Source: Corydoras sp. C115
Taxonomy: Eukaryota > Chordata > Actinopteri > Siluriformes > Callichthyidae
DNA: 64,000 bases
Direction: 5' to 3'
NCBI GenBank assembly: GCA_019802505.1
Contig: JAFMOC010000011.1
Location: forward strand, 3,947,501-4,011,500
Both the position numbers and the translations under genes were made by a program. Positions 44,291 through 57,655 of this stretch are shown piece after piece; position 1 is the stretch's first letter; the number at the start of each line of letters is the position of its first letter. Under the pieces are notes generated by a model. The model made no database searches, was not told the origin of the DNA, and worked only from the letters and a program-made list of their open reading frames with translations.

Positions 44291-45391
44291 GGACAAGACA
44301 CTCCTCAGAATAAGAAAACCATGCACACGATAGTTGTCTTCCTCCCCAGTACAAGAGTTCAGAATAAAGGGGTGACCCTTTTCAAGAGTGAAGTTTGCAG
44401 GGATCAGACATTGCCACAGCTGACATTGGCCTGATTCCACACAATGGACATATGTTTCCATCATAAAATCACAGAATTTTAAAACGTATGCTCTTAATGT
44501 AAGCCGCAAGAAAATGGCACTGAATATAAGGAAAGCCGAGCATGGAAATATGATTCCACATTTTACCAGCATCTTAAGAAACTGGATCTGGGGCGGCTCA
44601 AGGTGTATCAGCGCTTCCATTGCAATCAGCAGGCCAACAGTCTGTGAGTGAAAGAGATACATTACCAGTGGTGTGGAACTCAATAGCTGACCGAGAAAAA
44701 ACACAAAGCATTTTGACAATTAAGATGATTATTGTCAGGTTTAATGTTTTCTCTAAAAGGCAAATCATTGTTCTGTGTCAAACCACAGGCATTTCAGTCT
44801 TTTTTTTCAAACCACGTAAAGAAAGCTTAAAGAATACATGCAGGTAGGTTTGAACTTCTGTGGGGATGGTAAATCAATTTTCCTACCACTACCACATCAG
44901 CAGTGCTGCAACTACTGCATTCCTGCAGCAGAGTCATTGCTCTTCCTCTTTTACTGCAGCATGGTGCAGGACTTGCACACTCTCATCCCGGCCAACTTAC
45001 TGCTTTCAGACATATTTACATTTTATTATTTTGTTATTTCGATACTATATTTATCATTACTGTAAAAAATGAGATCTCTAAGACCAACCTCAGTTACAAA
45101 TGTATGATCCAGTCTGATTTTACCCATTAACCACTCAAACAAATGGCAATGAGCTCAAATAAATATCAGATCCTATCAGCATTCAGTTCATTAAAATATT
45201 GCTAAATAATTTTGTTACAGCATATAGCAGAGTAATCTTGATTTATTCAAGCCTGTTACCTTAAATTTAATTGAGCATGCTGTAAATGAACATGAGTTAA
45301 CCATGTAGCTTTGTCATGTGTGAAGAGAGCACAATGTGCAATGCAGAAAAGAAAATGCCAAAATAAAATTAAAACTATATATATATTTATA

Positions 45392-45427
<36 letters not shown>

Positions 45428-45429
<2 letters not shown>

Positions 45430-45695
45430 TGGCATAGTGGGGCACGGTGGCTTGGTGGTCAGCACGTTCTCCTCTCAGCATTAGGGATTCCCGGTTCGAA
45501 TCCCAATCTGGGTGGAGTTTCCATGTTCTCCCCGTGTCCGCATGGGTTTCCTCCGGGTTCTCCGGTTTCCTCCCACAGTCCAAAAACATGGATTAAGTCA
45601 ATTGAATTCTCCAAATTGTTCTCCCCTGGATAGGCATGGGGAACCCCCCCCGAGACCCTAATAGAGGATAAAGCGGAAGATAATGGATGGATATA
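45428..45695 (+). mobile_element. V-SINE-type SINE with internal deletion, between TA repeats
   Basis: The head is doubled (GGTGGCATAGTGGGGCACGGTGG). After CTCCAAATTG it jumps to TTCTCCCCTGG, losing the GTGTGTCTG to GCGCCC part. TA repeats flank both ends. Confidence 0.92.
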
Positions 45696-46305
45696 TATAT
45701 ATAAAGATACTGTACTCTTGAAATGATGAATATGAAGAAGTGGCCACTTGTGACTTATTTAAAAATAAAATATCTCAGCTGGAATAAATAAGGAGTTTTT
45801 GAAACACACAGGCTAAACTCAAAAGGTACTTTGTCTAAGCCATGGATTTGACTTTTTCAGGTCATGGATTATATCCTGCCTGGACACAAATAAGGCGCCA
45901 TTTGGACTTTTAAGTGCTCTGATCTGAAGTGGCTTACATTGGTCAGGTCAAGGCTCAGCAACATTATGTGGCAGTAAAATAAAAATCTGCTGAGTACCTG
46001 AATGTACTGAATGATCCGATTTCCTGTCAATTCATTTTTTCTTTCCCTGGAAGCATAGATAGGATGGTTCAGGAAGCATGCAAAAATCATTTTCACCCAC
46101 ACACATTGAAAACCACTAAATATTGACCTTTTGAATGTATATGGGATGTGCTTGAGTAGACCTTACACAGTGGGTTGACTCTCCTTTTGTGAAAACGTGA
46201 GATTATATGAGAATTAATGCCATTAAAGCTAAAGCTACCAAAGTGGAATATCAGAGTGTGTGACTATTTATTAGTGGATAGACAATAGTGTAAATATGAC
46301 ATAAT

Positions 46306-46667
46306 TAATTAATTCATTCATTCATTATCTTCCGCTTTATCCTATATTAGGGTCGTGGGGGGGGGTTCCGCATGCCCATCCAGGGGAGAACATTTCGGGC
46401 GCTGGGCAGATAGACCCAGGACAGGGCGCCAATCTATCGCTGGGCACACACTCACACACACACACACAAACACACTCTACATGGGGCAATTTGGAGAACT
46501 CAATTGACTTGATCCATGTTTTTGGACTGTGGCAGGAAACCGGAAAACCCGGAGGAAACCCGGAGGACACGGGGAGAACATGGAAACTCCACCCAGGTGG
46601 GGATTTGAACCGGGAATCCCTAGCGCTGAGAGGAGAACGTGCTAACCACTAAGCCACCATGCCGCCC
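46306..46667 (-). mobile_element. V-SINE-type SINE, full length
   Basis: A 15-bp target-site duplication TAAATATGACATAAT lies at 46291-46305 and 46668-46682. The tail is (ATTC)n. Confidence 0.95.
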
Positions 46668-46720
46668 TAAATATGACATAATGTTTAGACAATTAATATT
46701 TTGAACAGGGTCATGTGTAC

Positions 46721-46894
46721 CTGAAGCCAATAATAAGTCCCAGTATCATGCTGTGAAACAGTGGCACATTGCATCTCATATGTTGTGGAGTCTGGAGGAG
46801 AGTATGTTTTTGGACGCCCAAGTCCATGTAGCGAGACAGGGAGCCAGGCACGTGCACTTCCAGTCCGCTTGCCTGTCCACTCCTGTTGAAACTG
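46721..46894 (-). CDS. possible isolated exon, minus strand
   Basis: 174 nt lie between TTCTCTTAG and a CAG/GTACAC donor. The sequence is open in two frames, one of 58 codons with both edges in phase 0. A 75-nt open segment with splice-like edges (44641-44567, TVGLLIAMEALIHLE) follows at 2 kb in compatible phase. Neither is recognised and competing frames are open too. Confidence 0.15.
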
Positions 46895-47791
46895 CTAAGA
46901 GAACGAGCAGGTTGACGAGTTGTTAGGTCGCTTAAGCACTTAAGGATCAGTAAGCACCCTATTTCTACAGTTTACTTGATTTACTTTCTGGTGGGCATGC
47001 ACTCTCTCTGAGGTACACGTCATTGCCATTACGCAGTAATAAGAGTATTGTGTACGTAACGTTTTTTTTGTAATAGTCACTTGTGCATCTGTGGTATCAT
47101 CAGCGCTGTGCGTGGTATGTTAGATGTGCATGTGTACGTAAGATATGCCCTGAGATAAATTATATCACTTTTATACTGTTTATGGTGGAGGCTCTGTCTC
47201 ATGTTGTTGATTCTGGAATTATCACACTTTTACTGTCATGCCATGCCCTGTAACAGCAAAGACAAACTATATCAGTTGGATTTTTTTTTAACAAATAAAG
47301 CTTAATAATAACCCACAATATTAATGTAGAGACAATTGATTGTACAGATTGTAAAGTTAACAAAAAAACATTAACAGGTTTTTAATATTAAAAATATTTA
47401 CTGCCAGTGCTGGGAAATCCCGGGATTATTTCAAGTGTAACCTAAGATCTGAACAGATAAGCATATAATATGTGTCTAGGAATAAATCTATTCTGGTACT
47501 AGAATGAGCTCAGTGTCATAAATACCATGCAGCTAAACAAATTCAAGTCATAGTTTTGAGAAACTTTAATCATGTGTGATATTTTATATGAAACAAATGA
47601 CATTTTAACCAACACAACAAAAAGAAATTGAAGAGGTGACATCTCAGTAACCAGGTGTATATGTCATAACCAAAACATGTAATCCCAGCAAAGTTAATGC
47701 TGAGAGGTAAGACAGATCAACACCTTATATGTGAGAAGCACATGACACATGACCTTATTCTGGGCAGTTCCCAAAGTTAAGCTATATAATA

Positions 47792-48123
47792 AATCTCATC
47801 TCATTATCTTCCACTTCAATCTTCTTCTAGGGTTGCGGGGGGACCCATCCAGGAGAGAACATTTCGGGCGCTGGCAGACACACAGAACAGAGTGCCAAGC
47901 CATAGCTGTGCACACACATTTGCAGAGGCATACACACTATGTAGGGGCCATTTAGATGGGGCAATTTAACTTTATCTAACTTTTTTAGGAAGAAACCCAA
48001 GAACCCAGAAAAACCCCACATGGATTCAGGGAGGACATGGAAACTCCACCCAGATTGGCCTTCAAATCTGGATCCTCAGCACTAGAAGTGGACGTGCTAA
48101 CCACTATGCCACCGTGCCACCAA
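47792..48123 (-). mobile_element. old, diverged V-SINE-type SINE
   Basis: It is recognisable from TTATCTTCCACTTCAATC to the reversed head GCTAACCACTATGCCACC. A 10-bp duplication CTATATAATA lies at 47782-47791 and 48124-48133. Confidence 0.88.
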
Positions 48124-48867
48124 CTATATAATATATATTTATTATTAAATATTCAGTAAAAAACATATCAACGATTGAATTGTAAATAGTTAAAAGGCAA
48201 GTGAAAAATGCCTTTGGTCTGACAAGTAAACTACAGCTGGCTACAAGCTTGTTTTCATAAGAACAAACAGCAAACCACTTTAGTGGCAGTTTAAATTTAG
48301 CTAGCTGCTTTTTCCTGGTTGTTCCAGTCCAGTCTCTATTCTTCCCATGATTATTTAAATGTTCAATTAAAGTCTGTTTTGTTTTAAAAAATAACACAAT
48401 GCCCAAATCATAATAATGAGTAACCTTGATGAACCGATTGGCAACAATATAATATGTGGCATTTTGTTTTTGCATTGTTTTAAGAATGATTCTGGCAAAA
48501 TGGTAAATTTAATCATTATACTATGTCACCTTTGTGCGCCTGTTTTAGATTAAATAAATGTATTAGTGTGGTTTGTGCAAAGAATTTAGATATGCATTGT
48601 TGTGGCTCGCATTCCTATACAATGTACTGGATGCCACAGACATCTAATACTTTATAAATAACACAAAAATCAATTATGTCCTAAAAGAGAAGTTTAGGCA
48701 AATCTCATTACTTCATTGACCAAGCACAAATTGAATAGGGCTTGTGGAAATTTCAGTTCTGTAACTAAAATCTTATGAGAATAATGTTTTGTGTGAGCGC
48801 AGCTGCTATGTAACCCTCTATTACACACATTTTGATGATACATGACACAAATCTTGATCGCTTAATC

Positions 48868-49028
48868 ATATATTAGAGTTAAGGGGGTAGTTCCCATGCC
48901 CATCTAGAGGAGAATATTTTGAGAGGAAACCGTAGAACCCTGAGGAGAACATCCCTGATTGGGAATCAAACCTGCATCCTCAGAGCTGAGAGGCGGACAG
49001 GTCAACCACTACGCCACCGTGCCACCCT
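48868..49028 (-). mobile_element. internally deleted SINE
   Basis: The 3' part (CCCATGCCCATCTAGAGG) joins directly to the tRNA-head half (GGGAATCAAACC...CCACCGTGCCACC). It is strongly diverged. Confidence 0.75.
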
Positions 49029-49105
49029 ACAATTAATTTTAATTTTTAGTTTATATTCATTTTTGTTCATTATTGTGCTAGAATTAAATTGTGAACAAAC
49101 TCATA

Positions 49106-49428
49106 GGGTGGCACAGTGGCTTAGTGGTTAGCACATCCACCTCTCACAGCTGGGGATCCAGGTTTTTACATGTTCTCCCCATGTCCACAGGGGTTATCTC
49201 TGGGTTCTCCAGTTTTCTCCCACAATCCAAAAAATCATGGTTTAAACATGGTACATAGGCTGCTTGAAATTGCCCCTATATAATGTGTGTAATTGTGCCC
49301 AGTGATAGATTCGTACCATGTCCTGGGTGTATCTTCCCAATGCCCAAAACATTCTCCCCTGGATGGGCATGGGGAACCCCGCCACACCCCTATAATAGGA
49401 TTATGTAAAAGATGATGGATGAATGGAT
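49106..49428 (+). mobile_element. diverged V-SINE-type SINE
   Basis: The head (GTGGCACAGTGGCTTAGTGG), central domain and an altered 3' end (AGATGATGGATGAATGG) are present. It lies 78 bp from the deleted reverse copy. Confidence 0.88.
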
Positions 49429-52400
49429 AAACAAACATGTAAATATGTAAGAACTTTAAAGGCTATCCTTTAAGGCAACATCAACAACAAGAAGTCTACA
49501 TTTTAATACACATATATACACACATACATTTTGTTTTTACAGTCTGTCATTGCTAAATTACACAATTTACCTTTTACTCACATCATGTGCTTCTGTGTCC
49601 ATGTGTCAGAACAGGAAGTTCCATATTTAAATGATGCTTCACAGTGACTGCCACATCTTATTGTACTGCTCTGTTTTTTGCAGATTCTGGATGGTTGTAA
49701 TGATGAGAATGGAACTTTTAAAAATCTTTTGTCGCCTGAAAGCTACACTGTTCAGTAGAAGGATAACTCCACCTTATCTAGTTGATAAAGTCATTTATAG
49801 TCCCTCTTAGCCAAATACAGAGCCTTTCAAAGAAAATAGGCTTATCAATAAGATTAAAAGAAGCGATCATGTATGCTGATGTAATTCCATTAACGGTGCA
49901 CCAGCTTGAATGCTGATGCAGACACATGCGCGCGCACACACACGTTTCTTATAGGTCGGCATCTTTGCAGCTGCACTGCTCAGTCTCATCGTGTTCTGAC
50001 TTTGTCATGGAATATTTTTTTCTGTATTTCCTTTCGAAACCTTACATTTTGGTAATGGCATCTCCATTGATAAATAAAACACAAGCAGGGGCCCTTTTAC
50101 ACAGCTGATCACATTACCTCTCGCCTCACCTGACACTGCGTCAGCTGCTTGTGTCCTCTCATCCTTCATACTGCATTCAGCCTAAAATGACCAGAGCTTC
50201 TAGTATACGAGTATTTAGAGTACTGTGACTAATATGCTAAATTTATAAATGCTTATAAATGCTTATTTCTTAAAAAATAAAAATGAAGAACAGTAACAAG
50301 AAATTAGTAAACACACACATTTTATTTTATTAAAAATAATAATGCATAAGTTTGTAATATTAAGTAAATACAATACACACCGTCATCATTTATTTAACAG
50401 TGATGAAGTTAAAATTTCCAAACACACAGTAAGAAGAAATATATAATGCACCAGTTAACCAAGTTAATTCATCAAATCCACAAAAAAGCAAAAATCTTAG
50501 GAGCTTCTATGCTGACATTTAACAGTTAGCACGACAATATAATAAACTGCACAATGATGGTTTATTTGAAAGGCTTAAGCTTAAGTTTGCAAAGTAGCAT
50601 GTGACCAATCCACAACACCTCTTGGACAGTGTAGTTTGTGTGGACAAGGCCAAAATGGTCATTTTTGGCCATAATGCTCAAAAAACTAATTCAGCAGATC
50701 ACCACAACACAACCTGCTGGCTGTCAGTTACGGTTGAGTTAGACTTGTTTTTGCAGCTACAGATCCTGGACAATTAAGTCTCTGGCCTTCTTTGTATACT
50801 AAAATATTTATATTTATTTAGAATTATTTTATTTATATTTAATATTTTTATTGATATATATTTGATATATATATATATATATATATAGATAGATATTTTT
50901 TTTTTCGTTGTATTCTAAAATATTACTTTGTATTTTAAAAATATATATTTTGAATATATATTTTAAAAATATCTTTAATATATTTTTTATATACATTTTT
51001 ATTAATTTTATTTTATATATATATTTTTATATTATCTGCGTCCATCTATCCTTCAGCTTAAGCTCAGCTGAAACTGGCACAGTGTCAAATCTAAAACAAA
51101 ACACATTAACACACATTTGTAGCTAAAGTCCAAAACACCCACATTAATGCATTTTAGTATCCCCTAAAACTCAAAAACTGTAGCTCGCAGATAAATTACA
51201 AATGCACACAGACAAAATCAGTAGTCTGTCATGTTAAATCTTGGCAGAAAGGATGCAAGTGCACCTTTCCTGGAGATACCTACAATCTTCTTGCTGTGAT
51301 GTGATAGTGATACCCACTGAGCCATCAGACTTTATAGGCATTATTTAAAATAAACCATTATGTGGATGAATGTTTTCATACAGACATGTTTACTAAATTG
51401 TGCACCTAGGAATCATCTATATTCTTTATTTTATTGATGTGGTCAATGAACTTTTTAGCCACATTAATTTTTATTTCTTCCTTAGCTGTTCTCCATCAGT
51501 TGTCAGGTTGGCAGTTGAACTGGTTCGACTAATCTCTACTGTTTGCTCAGTCTGTTTCCACTTGGGCCTGACAGGGCCAGCTGTCCTTTCACCAAATACT
51601 GCGGGAGCATAGTTCACTCTGCCTCTCATGACCAGCTGAGAACGTGAAGGAACTGACACAAGACTTCTGTTGGCCAGTTAGCCAAACAAGAGCAATTAAT
51701 TTAGTGTTAATGCCTCTGGGCTGACCTAAATTTTTAGTAGCTAGGCCTACTGCTCCCTAGGCTATGATTGGCGCAGAACACAAACCCGGCCATTAGACTA
51801 ACCTTCTTCAAATATGGAAATAGTCTGCATGAAAACATAGAGATCGTAAATATTTAATCAACATAGTCCTTGATTCTACATCACTGGTATTAATTGTAAT
51901 GGTATGTATACATTTTAAGCACATTGTTATATTTCATTGTTAGGTATGTTAAAATGTGCACATTGGAAAAAATCCATTCTTTTGGATTTACTTTATAAAT
52001 TGCTATATAGTAGCTGAAGGGACCTGTTTTCCTGTCATGTATTATTTGTATATGGTGGCATTGTTTGGCCTGTAGGTTGCAGTAATGCAAATCACCTTAA
52101 ATGCATTCATGATTGATTTTACCACCACAAGATTTGACAGACTTTACATATGAGGCAGCAAGCGCTGTGCAAGAAAAATTAGTTCTGACCCCATGAGCCC
52201 ATGACCCTAATTTGAGTGGTCTATGTGTAATGAGCAACCTCAAAATAACTCACTGAAGGAGGTGAGACTTAAGAGCAATAAGGTAATACCTTGCATCTTA
52301 AGTTGCATTATTAGACAGAATTGGAATTGCATTCAATGAAGGGAGTGTGCACGGATCATTTAGCACTTTAATGAAATATTAAGTGAGTTTATTGCAGTTG

Positions 52401-52649
52401 AAAGTGGTTGGTATTACTTGGTTTTGGAACTGCATGTGATCGCTGCAAAACACAATATAGACAAGCTGACAGTTGACATATGGAAATATTCTGCATGATC
52501 GCCCTCTGCACAAAAACATTAAAGTGTGTGTTATACAATCCTAATTTACATTAAAATTGCACACTACAAAAATAATAAGGAACCACAAAAATGTTAAATA
52601 AACAAAAATTTGGACGTGAATAATTAAAAAAATAACATGACATAAAAAA
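49429..52649. other. intergenic DNA
   Basis: No supported gene. An AT-rich low-complexity block lies at about 50800-51030. A splice-flanked minus-strand open segment near 51612-51471 (GRVNYAPAVFGERTAGP) is noted but unsupported by neighbours. Confidence 0.5.
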
Positions 52650-52994
52650 AGGGTGGCACTGTGGCTTAGTTGTGAGCATGTTCTCCTTTCAGCGCTGGGG
52701 ATTCCCAGTTCGAATCCCAATCTGGGTGGAGTTTCCATGTTCTCCCCGTGTCCACGTGGGTTTCCTCCAGGTTCTCCGGTTTCCTCCCACAGTCCAAAAA
52801 CACGTGTCATGGTAAACTAAGTGCTCTAAATTGCCCCATATAGTGTGTGCCTGTGTGAGTGAGTGTGTGCCTAGTGATAGATTGGCGCCCTGTCCTGGGT
52901 GTATCTACCCAGAGTTCTCACCTGGATGGGCATGGGGAACCCCCCCGTGACCCTAGTAGAGGATTAAGCGGAAGATAATGGATGGATGGATGGT
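52650..52994 (+). mobile_element. V-SINE-type SINE
   Basis: Complete from GGGTGGCACTGTGGC to (GGAT)n, with scattered substitutions in the head. Confidence 0.92.
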
Positions 52995-53173
52995 TAACAT
53001 ATAATAAGAATTAGGAGCTTAAATGCAATCCCAAATAAAGAAATTGATAGGAGAATGGTGTTTGTTGATTTCAATACATTTTTTTAAACTCTCATATAAT
53101 TTTCATCTTATACAATTGCATTTTAGAAAGGTTGTGTGTATTTAAACTTCACAATTGTTTGCATAACTTGTAG

Positions 53174-53280
53174 GTCTCTTGTCAATGAATCCCCTCCCTC
53201 TCAAGACTTTATTGATCTGCCCACTCCCACACTGTCCTGGGGTTATTTGTTCATCATCTTGCCTTTAACCAAGTTCCAAA
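53174..53280 (+). CDS. possible isolated exon, plus strand
   Basis: 107 nt lie between an ACTTGTAG acceptor and an AAA/GTAAGG donor, open for 35 codons (SLVNESPPSQDFIDL then PTPTLSWGYLF). No neighbouring exons of matching phase were found and no family is recognised. It may be chance. Confidence 0.15.
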
Positions 53281-54585
53281 GTAAGGCAGTCTATATTTTT
53301 CTAATTTATTCTTACTAACCCTTCATTATTTTACTTTGTAACGTAGAAAAAAAAGTATTTTGTGTCAATATGATATAAAAGATTCAACGTGAAGAACAAT
53401 AACATTTAAATATGAGATTATTTTTTGCAAAAGGTCGCACATTGGCACTGAATTTAGTGTTCTTTTCTCACAGTATGAAGCACTTTAATTATTCGGAGGG
53501 TGAACAAAGTGCTTTCTATGTTGATTTTTTTTCTAAAAGTTTTATTTCAGAGTCCATAAAATTGCTACAACACACATCATTTGAAAGGGCGAAATTTACC
53601 TGTGGTCATAATGTATGCATGAATGGGCTTGTTTGTATTTACCATGTGATTGGCTTTTCTTCCAGTTTTACAATTTGTGTTGGAAATGATTAGAATCAGA
53701 ATACAAATGCTTGTTTTATTTATTTATTTATTGCTAATTTAGACTATTTGGGAGGAAAACATAAATATTGGAGCGCCTATTAAAAAGATTTTTTTTTGCT
53801 GTGCTATGGATACATATCTCACACTCCACTGTAGTGTATTCAGTCAATATTTTAATAAAATAATTTATAGCAAGAAAAGTCCTTCTAAACTGCAGCAGTG
53901 TGAAATATAATATTCAGTGTTGCAAATATGCAATTTCGTGCCAGTTTTGTAAGGCTGGATCATCCTATTTTGCTGCAGGTTTAGAAATACCACCCTATTA
54001 TTAAAAACAACTTCATAGTGGTTATTTTTAAAAGCATCACATATTCTACACAATGCCCATTGTGATGTGCCTACATATTCGTCTACTGTCTTGGCCTGAG
54101 CACAGCACCGCCATCTGTTTACTGTCAGAAACAGGTACGGCTTGACTTTCTCAAAAGCTGCCTCAATGATCAGGATATTGAAGCAGCAGTTTGGCATATT
54201 GTGATAATCGTTTATGAAAGCCCTTGACTAATGCAGAAAGTCTCTGCTACATTAGGATACTGTCCATCTTCAGATACTGTAATATTTATTCGACAGGCTT
54301 ATATACTGAGAAGAGGAGTTTACTGCCAGATGCAGTGCAAAGCCAAATCATTATTTGCAGTTAAATAGGTTGGGATCATTTTACACAATGTACTACAAGA
54401 TGTATTGCTTGATTTACATATATTCTATCCTCTTCAATCTTAGACTATCAATCTGATATGGTAAGTACCAAAGTAAACGTACAGATTTTTATACATTACT
54501 AAATTTGCCTTTATACATATATTTTGTACATTGGAAACATAATGAATTAAACCAGTTAAATCATTTTACATAGTATCTACTCATC

Positions 54586-55058
54586 TACACTCACCAGCCA
54601 TTTTAGGTACATAGTTTTTATTAGGTTCTACACTCACTGTCTGTTTTTTCAGTTCCATTGATCATACAGATGGACTTAATAGTTCTACAATTACATACTG
54701 TAAATAATCTGTTTCTGTACATCCTTTGTTAGTCTGCTTTAGTATGTTTTCCTATAATCAGAACCCCCAGAGTATTAGCGTGGTGGATGATTCTCAGTAC
54801 TACAGTGATACTGACATGTTGGTGGTGTGTCAGTGTGTGTTGTGCTGGTACGAGTGGATCAGAGAACCGTACGCTAGTCAGAACATACAGGTGTCTGATC
54901 CACTCGCACCATAATAATACCTGCTCTGAACAGAGTAAAGAGGACTGATGGACTACAGAATGTAAAAAAGAACAATGGAATTGTAGAACTACAAAGTCCA
55001 TCTATGTGGTAAGTGGAGAAACAATGAGCTATACCTAATAAAATGACCAGTGAGTGTA
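54586..55058. mobile_element. foldback (long inverted repeat) element, shortened copy
   Basis: The ends are imperfect inverted repeats: TACACTCACCAGCCATTTTA at the left and TAAAATGACCAGTGAGTGTA at the right. An inner inverted pair (GAGTGGATCAGA and TCTGATCCACTC) meets near the middle. This matches an abundant palindromic repeat of fish genomes; the copy here is much shorter than the usual form. No open transposase frame is present. Confidence 0.85.
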
Positions 55059-57340
55059 AATGCAATCTTTTTCAAGAAGAAGTGATTCAGTTTTTCTGGT
55101 GTGTGTACATATGTACATATGTGTGTATTTAGAATTTAAATTGCTGTCTGTTTTTGAAAAAAAAACAAAAAAAAAACAACTGTAAACAACTTAAAAAATA
55201 ACTGTAAATTACAAGATATTAGAAATAATAATGAATTAATTTTCAGTGAAAGAATATAATTACATTAAATATTTTTAAACAAATATAAAACACATTATTG
55301 TACAACACAACTCTGAAAAGGTTAAATGAAAATTAACACCATCAGTATGAATGAGTGTACATGCCAAAAATAAATTACGACCTAAATATTTACTTAACTA
55401 TTTGATATTCAGCATGCAAAAAGGTATTGTGCATCCAAGTATCATGATATTCTCCGGTGTAAAACATTTATATAGTATATAACTAGATTTTAATTGAAAT
55501 AATCAGCATGAAGCCCGGCACTTTCTTAACCTTTTTATTTTCCAAGCTGTATTCCTTCCCCATTGAGAACCCAAGGAGACTGCAGCAAATGAGGGCTGGC
55601 TTGCCATGGCCCACATGCGATCCACCACAGCCATGTTTTAATGCTGATAGTCTCTCTCTTACAGCAGCAATGCACCACTCAAGTCCTGCAGGCAATTTGA
55701 CAAATGAGCTGCAATCATAGCGTAGCTGCGCATGCACTGCAGCAGCACTGCCGCACACACGTTTAACAACTAAAGCCAGGATCACTGCATGCATGTCAGT
55801 TTTCTGCAATGCAAACAAATCCTTAACCCCCCTGCCCCCACATACACACTATCTAATGTATCTAATGTATAATATACATAATGCTCTGCTCCACAGTGGC
55901 AGCCATGTTTAAATGGCACATTATTAATTAAGAAGTAAATATAAACTCTGCAGCTAATCGTACATAAGGAAACATCTATGATTGGCAAATCCTAAAAGAA
56001 AAAGAAAATAAAAATGTGCACATGAAAAAGAATTAGTATTTGTTTTTAGCAGGATTAGTATTAAGTAACACCCCCAGCTTGGTGGCTTGGAAATACTGTT
56101 GGTGCTCAGATAAGTCTTTAGGCTCTTGCTGTTTGAATTCTATGTATGTATTTTGGAAATATTTTAGAACCGGCATGATTGTGCAGCTAGTTTACAGTCT
56201 GTATGACTATGAATGTAATAAAACATGAGACATGTGACGAAGAAATGCTGTTACATATATATGTGGGTTATTAGTAATAAATACAGTGATATTGGGTCAC
56301 TGATATTGTGAAATAAATAATCACTTTATTTCTTCATCAAACTGCTGTCTAAGCATTTGTATTCTTTCCTTAACTAAGAATGCAATAGCAGGTGCACGGA
56401 GAGGAAAGACTGCACCCTCAGATGCTATAGGCACTCACTCACTCTGATGTTTTAGGTGCTCGTGTTGGTGGGGGGTGGAGGGGGGTGTTAGCTGCCATCG
56501 TCCTCCGCACTCCTGTAGGATGAAGAGCAGACTGGGGGCTGCCTGATGGGACATGATATTGATTGCTCTGAGATGGAGGGATTTTAAAAGACTAGCTATA
56601 AAAAAGAGGAGGAGTAAGCTAGGCGCTCACAGCAGCATTTGCATGCCTCTCTTGCAGATATCAGCACTCTCAGCAGTATTGTGCTTGTGCTGTGCAGGAA
56701 AATGGGAATTTCACATACAGACAGCTGAGTGCTGGGTAATTTAATTCAGGGTTCTCCTTCTCTGCCAACAGTGTAAAGTGAGCCACATTACCTCCAAACA
56801 GGCTCGACCTTTTATTCTTACCCCTAAGGACAATGGATAGATTTTCGACACGAAAATGGTATATCAGACTAATAAACAATGACCAGACATTAGCAACTAA
56901 CTGCTTGTCAAAGAATTTAGCAAAAAGCTGAAGTAAAATAAATAAATAAAATGAATTTGGGATTAAACCTGTACAGCACCATTAAGAAAAACATAGTACA
57001 TAAATGGCATTTCTACATTTGTCTATTTTATGCATACATTCTTTAATGTTGACTTTAGAAGTGCAAGAACAATGCCAAAGTTTACAGCACCAAACACAAG
57101 GAGGCAGTAAAGTGCAGTATTTCTACACTTTATTAACTATCTAAAATTGACCACATTTCTTTCCTAGAGTGTCACCTCATTCAGTTCTCTTAAAGTTAAA
57201 ACTTTAAGAACACCAAGTGCAATAATGTACCATTAATGTACCACTTAGGCAAAATGTTTAGCTGTAATTTCACATGTCAGATTTTTCTTAGGGCAGTGGA
57301 CATAATATGTGATTCTGGACTACCCCTGCCATGTGCAATA
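55059..57340. other. intergenic DNA with a promoter-like TATA segment
   Basis: A plus-strand CTATAAAAAAG box near 56595-56605 sits in a locally GC-richer stretch with an octamer-like ATTTGCAT about 35 bp downstream. No exon is recognised after it. Confidence 0.35.
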
Positions 57341-57655
57341 ATTCATTCATTCATTATTTTCCTCTACTATGGTCGCGGGGGGGGGGGGGGGGTGGAGGAT
57401 CAAGGTAAATGACAGGGCACCAATCTATCACTGGGCACACACTCACTCACACACAGACACAATTTATATGGGGCAATTTGGAGCATTCATTTACCTTGAT
57501 CCATGTTTTTTGGACTGCGGGAGGAAACCGGAGGATACCCACATGGACAAGGGAAGAACATGGAAACTCCACCCAGATTGCGATGCCAACCAGATTGCGA
57601 TTCCAACACAGTACTGAGAGGTGAACATGTTAACCACTTTGCCACCCCCCCCCCA
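57341..57655 (-). mobile_element. V-SINE-type SINE with G-tract expansion
   Basis: It runs from (ATTC)n to the reversed head TAACCACTTTGCCACC. A long G run at about 57376-57392 replaces the usual GCGGGG step, and C runs occur at the other end. Confidence 0.88.

Noticed and set aside
44285..44719. 144-codon minus-strand ORF
   Set aside because: It starts at TTG, two plus-strand frames are also open across much of it, and no family resemblance is seen.
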